Positions 17,001-25,796 of a DNA stretch of 64,000 nucleotides are shown here, one piece after another. How positions within the stretch are numbered: position 1 is the stretch's first letter; each line of letters opens with the position of its first letter. The notes beneath the pieces were generated by a model. It was not told the origin of the DNA. It did no database searches and saw only the letters and a program-made list of their open reading frames with translations. A program made the position numbers and the translations under genes. This DNA is from Bacteroidota bacterium (GTDB lineage Bacteria; Bacteroidota; Bacteroidia; Flavobacteriales_D; Crocinitomicaceae), in the NCBI GenBank assembly GCA_024280295.1, contig JAJRQK010000073.1:1-64000 (forward strand). Direction: 5' to 3'.

Positions 17001-19885
17001 GATCTACCTATACAGGTGGAGGAGAAGTTGGTTGTGGAGGAAATGGTGGTGCTGGTGGTGCTGGTGGTACAGGAGGAACTGGTGGTGCAGGACAAGTTGG
17101 AGAATCGAATCAAGCATTTATTTCTGGGACTGCCATGGCAACTTCAGATATTAATTTCGGATTGGTTGCTCAACCAATTATTACAGCTACAAACGTGAAT
17201 TGTACTTCTACGGATGTCAACTTTACTAACCCTACATCTGTAACTTGGGATTTCACTGTGAGTGCTATCCCGCAATCGCCCGTTGGTACTGCTGTTACTA
17301 CTCAATTCACAGCGATTAATAGATATGATATTGTAGCCGGTCTGGAAACTTATGCAGGTTTTCAAAACATCGCATTTACAGGAGGAATTCTTCCAGATAT
17401 TATTACGAATGCTCCGATTGTTGGTGTTGATACATTCATGGTTTGTGAAGGTGATTATGCCACTTTCCAAAGTCTTTATTATGCTGATACTTATACATGG
17501 AATTTCGGTGGAGCAATAGCTAACCCAGGAAGTGTCCAGACGTTATCTGATCAATTTAACATTCCAGGATTCTATACAATTACTTTATCAATGACAACGG
17601 ATTGCTGTGGAACTACCCCAGATGACATCATCTACTTGTATGTAGCTCCTAATCCAGTTGCAACGGGATCAGGTAATGTCACAATTTGCGAAGGGGAATC
17701 TATAAATTTAACATTGTTGGGTCTTAATCCTTTAGATTCTGTTGAGTGGAGTCCAACAATAAACATGGTAATCTCTTCTCCATCTAATGTGACGGTTAAT
17801 CCTGTTTTTACAACAACCTATACCGCATCTGTTTACTCGACAGTGTTAACACCAACATCTTCAATTTTGGCTTGTCCTATTTCAATTGATTTTATCATAA
17901 CAGTTAATCCATCACCAGTAGCTACAATGTCTTCTACCGATGTGATTTGTTCAAGTGATGGAACAGCAACGGCAAATGTCACTCCTGCTGGAATTTACAA
18001 TTTTGTTTGGGACAATGGAACAACTGATCTTGGAGTTGGAACTTCAACAATTGCTGGATTGAATTATGGAAACTACCCTGTTACAATCACGGATCCTGTT
18101 ACTGGGTGTTCAAGCCGAGACAGTGTTGATGTGTTTGCAAGTCCAACAGCACCAGTTGTTTATGTGGAAAATCTTACGATTTCATGTTTCGGTGCGAATA
18201 GCGGAAGTGCTACTCTTAATACTTCTGGAGGAACTCCTGGGTATAACTACGTATGGGGAGGTGGTTTTGTTGGCCCAACTCAAACTGGTCTTGCGGGTGG
18301 AAATTATACCGTAACTGTAACTGATGGGGTAGGATGTACGTCTTCAATTTCGTTTAACGTACCTGAATCTGACCAATTGGATGCTACACCATTTGCTCTC
18401 AGTCCGATATGTTCTGGAGATACTGCTTTCTTTGAGGTGGTAGGACATGATGGTGCAACACTGACTTATAATTTTGGAGGTGCTGATACAACTCTCTTAT
18501 TTTCAAATGACACTGCGTATTTTACACTACCGAATATAACGACCAACTTGACATTAAATCTTGTCTCAATTACGGATGGCGTCTGCTCAACCATATTAGG
18601 TTCAAACGTTACGGTAGTAGTTAACCCGCTACCTACTGTAACTGCTATCAATGGAGGTTCTGTTTATTGCATTGGAGCAATCGCAGCAGACATTCTTGTT
18701 GATGTTACTGGTCTTGGCCCTTGGACAGTTGACTATACATTAGATGGTATACCTGGATCAACATCTGGAGTTACCAGTCCAATTAATCTTGGAAATACCC
18801 AAGGAGTTTATGTTTTGACGAATGTAACGGATGCGAATTGTACGGATGCTGCAAGTGGAACTCAAACAATTACAATTATTCCTGTAGTTACATTGGATCC
18901 AATGCCAGATGTTTCAGTGTGTGATCAGTATGTGCTTCCTGCGATTACAGGATTGAATCTACCTGGTACTGAAGCATTTTATGATAATTCGCAAGCTTTA
19001 GGTGGATTAGTAATTACAGGACCTATCACTTCGTCTCAAACAGTATATATATACGCAGATAACGGCGGATGTTCGGATGAAACAAGTTTTGTTGTGACTA
19101 TAAACATCACAGATGATCCGTCATTTACGCTTGTAGATATTTGTTATGGTTTCCAAAACAATGCTACTATAACAGGAACACCTGGAGGTGCTTTTTCATT
19201 CACTATAGCAGCGACTGATGGGGCAACAATTGATCCTATAACTGGAGAGATATTCAATGGTGTGATTGGAACAACATACAGTGTGAACTATCTCACAAAC
19301 GGAATTTGTCCAGCAACAATGGATCAGTCATTAATTGTTTATCCAAATCCAGCTGCACCTTTATTAACAGGAGGTGGAGAGTATTGTGCTGATGCGCTAG
19401 TCCCTCCAACGCTATTTGCATCTGGTGGAACCGGAGTGTTTGACTGGTACGATGATCCAGCATTGGATCCAAATTTTGTACTCGCAACAGGATCAAGTTA
19501 CCAACCTCCTATTATTCTTGGGACTACAACGTACTACGCAACTGAAACTGAAAACGGGTGTGTGAGTGAACCGACACTAATCGATCTATTATTTATTGAT
19601 TGTGAAGTAATCATCCCAACAGCATTTACACCAAATGGCGATTTAATTAACGATGATTGGGAACTTGTTAATCTCGATGAAGTCTATCCAAATAATATCG
19701 TTCATGTATATAATCGTTGGGGAAATCAAATTTTTGAATCAAATAAAGGTGATTATAATGGAAATCGATGGGATGGATCGTTTAATGGTCAAGACATGCC
19801 TGTTGCTTCCTACTATTATATTATAGAGTTTAACGACGGAATCACTGAAACTCTCAAAGGTTCTGTTTCAATATTAAGAGAATAA
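14072..19885 (+). CDS. Giant T9SS type B surface protein with beta-helix and glycine-rich insert
   Basis: A 1937-residue exported protein. Order: signal peptide (residues 1-29); an N-terminal domain of the HYSGGALTYTYL...YRDC type common at the start of Bacteroidota surface proteins; PKD/Ig-like cysteine-bearing domains to about residue 565; a beta-helix (DUF1565-like) region near 566-710; a glycine-rich segment near 714-1010 containing pure runs of 13 and 9 glycines; more PKD-like domains; a SprB-type repeat near 1360-1436; and a type B gliding-motility-associated sorting domain at about 1846-1937 (PTAFTPNGD...NDDW, YNRWGNQIFES). I start at the ATG at 14072, which places the signal peptide correctly. 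Export should use T9SS with the PorP/SprF partner encoded 7 bp downstream. Likely an adhesin or surface filament; ligand unknown. Confidence 0.9.
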   Translation: MKIFYNSRLHKIAFLLFVTIGFGFSASASHYSGGALTYTYLAPNQYEVRLEIYRDCNGIAVGSSQIVNYSSAACGVNSSLTLNIQSVTDITPLCAGATSACSGGGSFGIELHVYTGILNLPPGCSDWILWTSNCCRNGAITNLSGASSQGFYIETTLDNTVGLFDSSPQFSNVPQFFGCVGQTINFQQLAFDADGDSLVYSLVNGLTSAGSLVAYAGGFSGVNPFTVPLVFDPATGQITFTPNVAQVAVVVVLIEEYRNGVLIGSIMRDIQFIIQPCSNTIPSLSGINGAVGVYDVTLCEGATICFDIFGSDPDIGQNVTLTYSNNIPGATFVTAGSGTNPSGTFCWNTMIGDAGTYAFSIIAVDDACPLIGQNAAIYTLNIVPNPNPTVDAGLDVNICGGDTTVLTATTTATPGIISSYTWSPTTNLSTPNTATTDAFPITTTSYTVTLLYNDGCSSTDAVTVNVLPDPLASVFPSSADVCGGATYLLSGVTDQIGMTFQWYDPALVALGPGTVTGVQSILSITVPAAAGIYPYILEVTNPLGGCLSTDTIFLTVGTPPVLPSCVNIYVSTTGTVLGAGTQLDPTTLAEGMNRAACNNAVIKIATGTYNIDNPLSIGSFSTLEGGFIQGSAWTKTSTQGATTINRTTLNPEGPANNQRLVVFYGNGNTGFRFQDLTVTTANGNQPGMSTYGLHLTACSNYEITRCQINAGDAAAGSIGSNGVGGSIGTNGLNGGAGNNDNQSASGAGGNGALGAGISAGTGGPGAPNPGGCCNNGGTGGIGAGANPANPRSGGGGGGAGSGGEENRPGGPGGNGGNGGAGALGGNNGNGGNGGGSGGGNCGTVGIPGASGLVGIAGAVGPLGSHIGGFWVPGTIGGTGTDGTGGGGGGGGGGGGGQGCLFCIDGAGSGGGGGGGGGEAGTPGNGGLGGGSSYAVYLFTNGTNSNFVQSNLTSGLLGSGGLGGPGGLGGAGGTGGFGSTYTGGGEVGCGGNGGAGGAGGTGGTGGAGQVGESNQAFISGTAMATSDINFGLVAQPIITATNVNCTSTDVNFTNPTSVTWDFTVSAIPQSPVGTAVTTQFTAINRYDIVAGLETYAGFQNIAFTGGILPDIITNAPIVGVDTFMVCEGDYATFQSLYYADTYTWNFGGAIANPGSVQTLSDQFNIPGFYTITLSMTTDCCGTTPDDIIYLYVAPNPVATGSGNVTICEGESINLTLLGLNPLDSVEWSPTINMVISSPSNVTVNPVFTTTYTASVYSTVLTPTSSILACPISIDFIITVNPSPVATMSSTDVICSSDGTATANVTPAGIYNFVWDNGTTDLGVGTSTIAGLNYGNYPVTITDPVTGCSSRDSVDVFASPTAPVVYVENLTISCFGANSGSATLNTSGGTPGYNYVWGGGFVGPTQTGLAGGNYTVTVTDGVGCTSSISFNVPESDQLDATPFALSPICSGDTAFFEVVGHDGATLTYNFGGADTTLLFSNDTAYFTLPNITTNLTLNLVSITDGVCSTILGSNVTVVVNPLPTVTAINGGSVYCIGAIAADILVDVTGLGPWTVDYTLDGIPGSTSGVTSPINLGNTQGVYVLTNVTDANCTDAASGTQTITIIPVVTLDPMPDVSVCDQYVLPAITGLNLPGTEAFYDNSQALGGLVITGPITSSQTVYIYADNGGCSDETSFVVTINITDDPSFTLVDICYGFQNNATITGTPGGAFSFTIAATDGATIDPITGEIFNGVIGTTYSVNYLTNGICPATMDQSLIVYPNPAAPLLTGGGEYCADALVPPTLFASGGTGVFDWYDDPALDPNFVLATGSSYQPPIILGTTTYYATETENGCVSEPTLIDLLFIDCEVIIPTAFTPNGDLINDDWELVNLDEVYPNNIVHVYNRWGNQIFESNKGDYNGNRWDGSFNGQDMPVASYYYIIEFNDGITETLKGSVSILRE
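16721..16822 (+). repeat. Two GGC/GGT trinucleotide tracts coding for polyglycine
   Basis: At 16721-16759 there are 13 consecutive glycine codons and at 16796-16822 nine more, almost all GGC with a few GGT and a final GGA. Elsewhere in the same gene glycine is mostly GGA or GGT, so these tracts differ in base composition and look like products of trinucleotide slippage. Length changes would keep the reading frame. Confidence 0.85.
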
Positions 19886-19892
19886 TTTAGCT

Positions 19893-20870
19893 ATGAAAAA
19901 GAGTATATTATTTTGTTTGCTTGCCCTATGCACTAATTCGGTGACTGCGCAACAATTACCTCAGTATAGTCAATACCTTAGAAATCAATACTTGGTAAAT
20001 CCTGGTGCTGCTGGGGTCTATGACTTTGTTGACATAACGATTGGAGGAAGAATGCAATGGCTTGGCTTTGATGATGCCCCAAAAACATCTTACCTGTATG
20101 TTTCAAGCCCATTATCTTCTACAAAGACACGGCATAATCCTGCGCTTAGAACAAGTGCTGGAGCATTCAAGAATCCTGAAATCAAAACAGGAGCATTGAA
20201 ACATGTGATAGGTGGACAGGTTATTGCTGATCAATATGGCGCGTTTAGGCATTTAAAGTTTGCAGGAACCTATGCTATTCATCTTCCTGTCGCTCGTGGA
20301 TATAATTTATCATTGGGAACTTCAGTAGGGATCTCAAATAGATCTTTTCTATCGGAAAAAGCTCAAGTGCTTACAACAATTTTAGGAACTGGAACGGATC
20401 CATTGTATGATGACTATGTGGCAAATGCTTCAGGTCAAAGCACGCTTGATATTGATGCTGGAATTTATTTCTACTCTAATAAGTTGTTTGTTGGTGTTTC
20501 CGCAAATCAATTGACAAGAGATTTAGTTCAATTTGGAAATAAACTAACGAATTTCGATCCAGGGATTCATCTTCAAGCAACAGCTGGATATAAGTTCCTT
20601 ATCAATGATAAGTTTTCATTGATGCCAGCAGTGTTAATCAAAATGCTAGCACCTGCTCCAATTTCAATGGATTTCTCATTGCAACTAGAATACAACGAAT
20701 GGTTGTGGGGAGGAATGTCATTCAGGAATCAAGATGCCGTTGTAGCAATGATTGGTTTCAATGTTAGTGAAAAATTTAAATTTGGATATTCTTTCGACTA
20801 CAATATTTCGCGTCTCAACAATTACAGTAGTGGAGGACACGAAATTATTTTAGGTTTAATGTTAAGGTAA
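19893..20870 (+). CDS. PorP/SprF family T9SS outer-membrane protein (first copy)
   Basis: A 325-residue outer-membrane beta-barrel of the PorP/SprF family (TIGR03519 type). Proteins of this family work with T9SS to export or anchor a specific type B cargo; SprF for SprB is the known case. It has a signal peptide (cleavage after SVTAQ), the family entry motif PQYSQYLRNQYLVNPGAAGV, and a barrel with the GGRMQWLGFDDAPKT segment. It lies 7 bp after the giant type B protein, so it is very likely its dedicated partner. It shares its N-terminal motif with the second copy at 22459. Confidence 0.93.
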   Translation: MKKSILFCLLALCTNSVTAQQLPQYSQYLRNQYLVNPGAAGVYDFVDITIGGRMQWLGFDDAPKTSYLYVSSPLSSTKTRHNPALRTSAGAFKNPEIKTGALKHVIGGQVIADQYGAFRHLKFAGTYAIHLPVARGYNLSLGTSVGISNRSFLSEKAQVLTTILGTGTDPLYDDYVANASGQSTLDIDAGIYFYSNKLFVGVSANQLTRDLVQFGNKLTNFDPGIHLQATAGYKFLINDKFSLMPAVLIKMLAPAPISMDFSLQLEYNEWLWGGMSFRNQDAVVAMIGFNVSEKFKFGYSFDYNISRLNNYSSGGHEIILGLMLR

Positions 20871-20877
20871 ATAAATC

Positions 20878-22392
20878 ATGATAAAAAACACTATTCTACT
20901 TATTATTGGCAGTTTGATTTCTATTTCATCATTTGGACAATTCTGGAAAGTAATTGAACCAGAACAATTGGGGGGCACGGTAAACAACATTGACTCAGAA
21001 GAAAGTATTCCCGTTTTTTCGAAAGATAGCTCCTTGCTTTATTTTGTAAGAACGTTTGATAAAAATAATCGAGGTGGATTGGAAGATCAAGATATTTGGT
21101 CTAGTAAAAGAGATGATCAAGGTCGATACTCTGATTGCAGTCTTCTAAAGACGTTCAATAATAAATATAATAATGCAATTGTTGGGATCAACGATGCTGG
21201 AGATGCTATCTATTTATTAAATGCATACGAAGGAAAAAAAGACACCGTAAAGGGAATTGCTGTTTCTAGGAAAAATGGAAATGGATGGACATCTCCAGAA
21301 GCACTAGATATACCAGGCTTAGTTATAAACGGTTCATTTTATGGATTTCACATGGCGGCCGGAGAAAAAACGCTTATTATTTCATATAACGGTGATAATT
21401 CATTAGGTGATGAGGATTTATATGTAAGCACCAATTTGAATGGAAGTTGGTCTAAGCCAATACACATGGGTAATTCGATTAATTCATCGGGTTATGAAAT
21501 TTCGCCATTCCTTGCTCCAACTGGAGACACTTTATTTTTCTCTAGTAATGGATTTGGAGGAGAGGGTGATGCCGATATATTTTATTCTGTGAAGCAAGAT
21601 AGTTGGACTTCTTGGTCAACTCCTGTTAATCTTGGAAAATCAATTAATACGCCTCAGTTTGATGCTTATTTCACCTATTCTGGAAATCAAGCGTACTGGT
21701 CTAGCAATAGAGAAGGAGAACGAAGCGATATTTACACGGCTAGAATTCTTTCAGCTCCACCACTTAGCGCAAGTGCTACAGGAACTGATGTGACAGTAAA
21801 TCGCGGTGCTGATGGAAGTATTGATTTAACCGTAAATGGAGGAGTTAAACCGTTCTCATTTACTTGGTCGAATGGATCAACAGCTGAAGATCCAATTGGA
21901 TTGGTGAAAAATGAATACAGCGTTCGAGTGATGGATGCAATTGGTCAAGTAGCCGATGTGACGGTTATGATTGATGAGCCACCTTTAGAAATTGATCCAG
22001 TCTTAGTATCAAATTATGACATCCTTAACTTCCAACACTTCTTTGGTTATGACAAAAACAAGCTGAAAATATCGAGAGGTGATTTGAAGAAATTCGTAAA
22101 ATCGATAGAGACACAAATTAAAGAGGGAAGGCCAAATATTACAGTTAAAGTTACTTCTTCCGCATCTTTCGTCCCAACCTACCTCTATTCATCTAATGAT
22201 CAATTAGCGAAATTACGCGCAGAGAACATTAAGTACGATATCGTTTCTCATTTTGAGAAAAAGGATAAGTGGATAGGTAAGGTGACAGTTGTTGTTGTTT
22301 CAACAATTGTACAAGGTCCTGATTATGAAAAGGATGCTTATAATCGATCGAAGTATGAGCCCTATCAGTTCGTGAAGTTAGTTACTGAATAG
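20878..22392 (+). CDS. PD40 / SprB-repeat / OmpA-like envelope protein
   Basis: A 504-residue exported protein with a signal peptide (cleavage after SFGQ). Residues about 40-290 carry PD40/WD40-like propeller blades (IPVFSKDSSLLYFVRT, ISPFLAPTGDTLFFSSNG, YFTYSGNQAYWSSNREG). Residues about 300-365 are one SprB-type repeat (VNGGVKPFSFTWSNGST). The last 130 residues resemble a diverged OmpA-like domain (LNFQHFFGYDKNKL; LAKLRAENIKYDI). It lies between two PorP/SprF genes, 7 bp after the first. PorE in T9SS also joins propeller and OmpA parts, so a peptidoglycan-tethering role in cargo export or anchoring is a reasonable inference. Confidence 0.75.
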   Translation: MIKNTILLIIGSLISISSFGQFWKVIEPEQLGGTVNNIDSEESIPVFSKDSSLLYFVRTFDKNNRGGLEDQDIWSSKRDDQGRYSDCSLLKTFNNKYNNAIVGINDAGDAIYLLNAYEGKKDTVKGIAVSRKNGNGWTSPEALDIPGLVINGSFYGFHMAAGEKTLIISYNGDNSLGDEDLYVSTNLNGSWSKPIHMGNSINSSGYEISPFLAPTGDTLFFSSNGFGGEGDADIFYSVKQDSWTSWSTPVNLGKSINTPQFDAYFTYSGNQAYWSSNREGERSDIYTARILSAPPLSASATGTDVTVNRGADGSIDLTVNGGVKPFSFTWSNGSTAEDPIGLVKNEYSVRVMDAIGQVADVTVMIDEPPLEIDPVLVSNYDILNFQHFFGYDKNKLKISRGDLKKFVKSIETQIKEGRPNITVKVTSSASFVPTYLYSSNDQLAKLRAENIKYDIVSHFEKKDKWIGKVTVVVVSTIVQGPDYEKDAYNRSKYEPYQFVKLVTE

Positions 22393-22422
22393 TTGCTAGA
22401 TTGCCTGAAGTAATTTCATTTT

Positions 22423-22454
22423 TTTGCGAATAGCAGGAAATCTGCGTAAATTTG
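22423..22454 (+). promoter_or_regulatory. Predicted promoter of the second PorP/SprF gene
   Basis: TTTG at 22423-22426, a 20-bp spacer, and TAAATTTG at 22447-22454. The predicted start is 22459, exactly the A of the ATG, so this gene may be transcribed without a leader as well as by read-through from upstream. Confidence 0.6.
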
Positions 22455-22458
22455 GTGA

Positions 22459-23478
22459 ATGCGCATACTGCTGTCGATTCCCCTCTTATTGATCGTTTTC
22501 CATTCTTTTGGCCAGCAGACTCCTCAGTACAGTCAATATTTGCAGAATCAGTACATGGTAAATCCAGGAGCTACTGGAGTTTATGATTTCATGGCAATTA
22601 CACTTGGAGGAAGAATGCAATGGATAGGAATTGAAGGCGCTCCAAAGACATCTTACATCTATTTTGCTGCACCATCAAATAAATGGCGAAGATCATCAAT
22701 GAAACGAACCTTTGGTAAGGTAAAACGCAATAATGTCAAGGTGAAGCATCCAACGATGAGAATCAATAAACTGACTCATGCTTTTGGAGGGCAACTGTTA
22801 GGGGATCAATATGGGCCATTTCGTGAGTTTAAATTTATGGCATCTTATGCAATTCATATTCCACTATCAAGAGAGTATGCCCTTTCATTTGGGACGAGTG
22901 TTGGATTGGCAAACCGATCATTTACTTCAAGCAATGCTCAGGTATTGAGTGTTCTTACGAATACAGGTGTTTTTGATCAGACTTATGATCAGCAAGCTGG
23001 AAGTCAAGGTGCTCAAAATACACTCCAAGTTGATGCTGGAATTTACTTCCATGGAAAGCTTGGATTTTTTGGAGTTACTGCGAATCAATTAACGACAGAC
23101 CTTGTGAAATTTGGAAATCGTGATTTTAATTTTAATCCACGGACTCATCTCCACATTACAGGAGGTTATCATTTCAACTTACAAAAACAACACATGAGAA
23201 TAAGTCCGTCTTTCTTAGTAAAGTACATAAATCCAGCTCCTGTTTCTTGGGAACTTAGCTGTCAATTTGAGTTCAATGATCGCTATTGGTTGGCAACTTC
23301 CTATCGACACAAGGATGCAGTTGTCCTCGGAACAGGATTGTATGCAACCAATTCCTTCAAAATTGGATATTCTTTCGACTTTAGTACAACGACTCTCTAT
23401 AAGTACAACGCTGGTGGACATGAAATTGCCTTAACGTTTATGTTGGGTAGAAAATCCAGTTTTAGCCCGAAATATTAA
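22459..23478 (+). CDS. PorP/SprF family T9SS outer-membrane protein (second copy)
   Basis: A 339-residue PorP/SprF paralogue of the protein at 19893. It keeps the PQYSQYLQNQYMVNPGATGV and GGRMQWIGIEGAPKT segments and the C-terminal GGHEIALTFML strand, but has a more basic loop near residues 75-100. The signal peptide is residues 1-18. It has its own promoter 66 bp after the PD40 gene. No second giant cargo lies next to it, so it may serve a cargo encoded elsewhere or be alternative to the first copy. Its stop overlaps the convergent muiA-like gene by 4 bp. Confidence 0.92.
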   Translation: MRILLSIPLLLIVFHSFGQQTPQYSQYLQNQYMVNPGATGVYDFMAITLGGRMQWIGIEGAPKTSYIYFAAPSNKWRRSSMKRTFGKVKRNNVKVKHPTMRINKLTHAFGGQLLGDQYGPFREFKFMASYAIHIPLSREYALSFGTSVGLANRSFTSSNAQVLSVLTNTGVFDQTYDQQAGSQGAQNTLQVDAGIYFHGKLGFFGVTANQLTTDLVKFGNRDFNFNPRTHLHITGGYHFNLQKQHMRISPSFLVKYINPAPVSWELSCQFEFNDRYWLATSYRHKDAVVLGTGLYATNSFKIGYSFDFSTTTLYKYNAGGHEIALTFMLGRKSSFSPKY

Positions 23479-25229
23479 AACGAAGGGCATGAAACAGTTC
23501 TGAATCGCTGTACTACAACATTGGAATTTTTGGGATACTTAACGGTGTACCCAATCTCATTTCCAGTAACATTTCCAGGATTGATTTTTAAGCTCCAAAC
23601 AACCTCCCCCGTTTCTTCATTGTGTTTACCAGAAGACAATTCATCTATCGAAATAGTGATATCGCTATTCTGCGAAACAGGAACTTGACCGTAAATTTTT
23701 ATGGCAATTGGTGTAGAACGATTATTTCGAACTGCAATTTCATACATATAAGAATCCTTCTTAGAATTTCCAATAACGCGTTTTGAACTATACTCTTTTT
23801 TCAACTTGCGCAGAACAACTACTTGATCATCACGGCCAAAAGACAAACGAAGTGTATCTGAAACATTTCGTGTATCAATTTCAGAAACACCAACATAAAC
23901 TCCACCAAAATAAACGTTTGTAGGTCCAGGTATCAAATCCAAATCTTGCCACCCAATGATATTTGCAATTAAAAATGCTGCACGATCAAGTTTCGGCACG
24001 GTGATGTGCGAAAATGTTGCGTCTAAGTTTACCTCTTTCACATTCACCATATATGGTTTTGCATCTGATGGACATGAAAATTTTGCCTCAATCTTAAATT
24101 CAGTCGTCAATTCAGAGATATCAATATTTCTCATTTGAACTGTTCCATTTCCGACGGCTTGAGTCTTCTTTAGCTTCGTCTTATTTTCATTAAAATTAAA
24201 GGTGTTACTGATTTCTTGATCGCCCAAATAGTAATTATCATAAGCACGAACATTTGCTGAATTAATATTAAACACCGCAGTTTGTCGATATTCAGCGTTA
24301 GCCTGTTTTGGGGCATAATACCCACCTTCGCTTTTCATATCATTAATTGAACCATAAGACAAATACCAAGGAGTTAATTCTGGATGCGACGCAGACAATC
24401 TTGGATCAGCTGTTGAAAGTGTTAATGATACATCCTTCCAACTATTGCCTGTATTGTTATATACTTGAGCTTTATATTTCAAATTAACCTGTTGATTAAT
24501 ATCTGCCGCAGATAAATCGTATGTAGCTGCCCAACCACAATCGGACACTAAATAATTCAATATTGAAGTGAGTTGCGTGGGTTGATCAACGTCTACTAGA
24601 ATGATCACTTGATTACTTCTTTGATTTTCATCATAGTTCAATTCTACCAATTGGAAACGAGTATCTTCTATCATTCGATCTAAATTCAGCTCTTGTTTTC
24701 GCATTTTAGTGATCTCCTTATTCATTTCAAGTGTTCGTTCTCGGTAATAAGTCCCAGTTGCACGAATTTCTTCCACAGATAAATTTTCGGAGTTCCCTCC
24801 TAAATCCCTATTCGTATTCATAACCGCCTTCTCAGCTAGGTAAGAATCTCGAATGTCTTTAATATCTTGAAGGTTGGCAACAAGCAACTCTAAAGAATCC
24901 TTTAAAACAGATATTCGCGGATTGAAACTCTCAGCAGCCAAGAAATCCATTTCAGTTGAAACGGATACAAGACGATAATTTCCTTCAGCAGTAAACTGAA
25001 TGGATTGAGGATCAGCATAAGCTGAAATTCCTGAAAAAATCAACTTATTTCTTCCTTTCACTAACTTGATATCTTGGTGATGATACATCTGCCCTGCCGT
25101 TAAGTAGAGTTTAACCTCATCAATAGGGGATTTAATTTGTTGTGCATGAATTTGTTGTGCAAATCCAGAATTTGAAATCAAGCATGCTAACATAGGTAGC
25201 ATTGTCAGTAGTAGCAGTCGTTTTTTCAT
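23475..25229 (-). CDS. MuiA-like protein with DUF4140 and DUF4139 domains
   Basis: A 584-residue exported protein of the mucoidy-inhibitor MuiA family. The signal peptide is residues 1-24 (cleavage after SGFAQ). An N-terminal DUF4140 part (VKLYLTAGQMYHHQDIKLVKGRNKL) is followed by a coiled-coil region near residues 90-200 and the DUF4139 part (GWAATYDLSAADINQQVNLKYKA onward; terminal VVWSLKINPGN). The ATG at 25229 is chosen because it starts a proper signal peptide. Family function is poorly understood; an envelope role is likely. Confidence 0.9.
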   Translation of the reverse strand: MKKRLLLLTMLPMLACLISNSGFAQQIHAQQIKSPIDEVKLYLTAGQMYHHQDIKLVKGRNKLIFSGISAYADPQSIQFTAEGNYRLVSVSTEMDFLAAESFNPRISVLKDSLELLVANLQDIKDIRDSYLAEKAVMNTNRDLGGNSENLSVEEIRATGTYYRERTLEMNKEITKMRKQELNLDRMIEDTRFQLVELNYDENQRSNQVIILVDVDQPTQLTSILNYLVSDCGWAATYDLSAADINQQVNLKYKAQVYNNTGNSWKDVSLTLSTADPRLSASHPELTPWYLSYGSINDMKSEGGYYAPKQANAEYRQTAVFNINSANVRAYDNYYLGDQEISNTFNFNENKTKLKKTQAVGNGTVQMRNIDISELTTEFKIEAKFSCPSDAKPYMVNVKEVNLDATFSHITVPKLDRAAFLIANIIGWQDLDLIPGPTNVYFGGVYVGVSEIDTRNVSDTLRLSFGRDDQVVVLRKLKKEYSSKRVIGNSKKDSYMYEIAVRNNRSTPIAIKIYGQVPVSQNSDITISIDELSSGKHNEETGEVVWSLKINPGNVTGNEIGYTVKYPKNSNVVVQRFRTVSCPSF

Positions 25230-25796
25230 GTCGCGAATGGGTTTTCTATTATATACAGTTTTGAAGGTAGATCGTTCATTGTCTATTTGTAAACGCAAAA
25301 CAGTTTATAATAACTGTTTGTATTAATTAAATGATTTTTTCGATTCAATTATACAAATAAGTCGGCAAAAATTATTTTGTAGCAGATCAACATTTTAGAA
25401 CTTCAACCTATTTCTATGTTGCTAATGTAACCATTAAACAATACAGAAAGTTACATGTCACACTTAAAGCAAACAACATCAACTGTATTCATTAGTTTAG
25501 ATAGTGGACAAAATCACTTTTTACGGACTATCGTTTTCAGTGAGTAATCATTACAATACTCGCCTTCGCCTTCGCCTTGGTGAGGTAGTGCTTTATAAAG
25601 ATGACTTGCAGCTCATCAGGAAAAGAGAAACACTAGAAGACATCTATCGTAGCGAAATAGGAGTGATTCAGTCGACAAAGATATAAGAGATAGTAAATGA
25701 ATTAATAGACATGATATCAGAATAATACTTTTCACCATCATCCTAATAGTAGACTAATTAGTATATTTCGACTCTCAAACATTAACACACTAGAAA
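25230..25796. other. 567-bp AT-rich intergenic region
   Basis: Divergent region between the muiA-like gene and the VOC gene. It holds an 8-bp inverted repeat (AAACAGTT at 25298-25305 and AACTGTTT at 25312-25319, 6-nt spacer) about 70 bp upstream of the muiA-like start, which could be an operator or a small hairpin. A 60-codon open frame beginning with GTG at 25504 has no recognisable features. I see no RNA gene or mobile-element remnant. Confidence 0.5.
25298..25319. promoter_or_regulatory. Inverted repeat upstream of the muiA-like gene
   Basis: Perfect 8-bp arms with a 6-nt AT spacer. Its position 69-90 bp ahead of the start codon would suit a repressor or activator site, but no regulator is known. 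Confidence 0.3.

Noticed and set aside
14072-19885. Horizontal transfer of the giant surface gene on the basis of its GC-rich tracts
   Set aside because: Only the polyglycine tracts differ in composition; the rest matches its neighbours, and the gene is embedded in a native T9SS locus with no mobile-element marks.
25504-25686. 60-codon open frame in the intergenic region after the muiA-like gene
   Set aside because: It starts with GTG, has no recognisable domain, signal peptide or promoter element, and an Arg/Leu-rich part comes from a short near-repeat in the DNA (GCCTTC copies). Probably chance.
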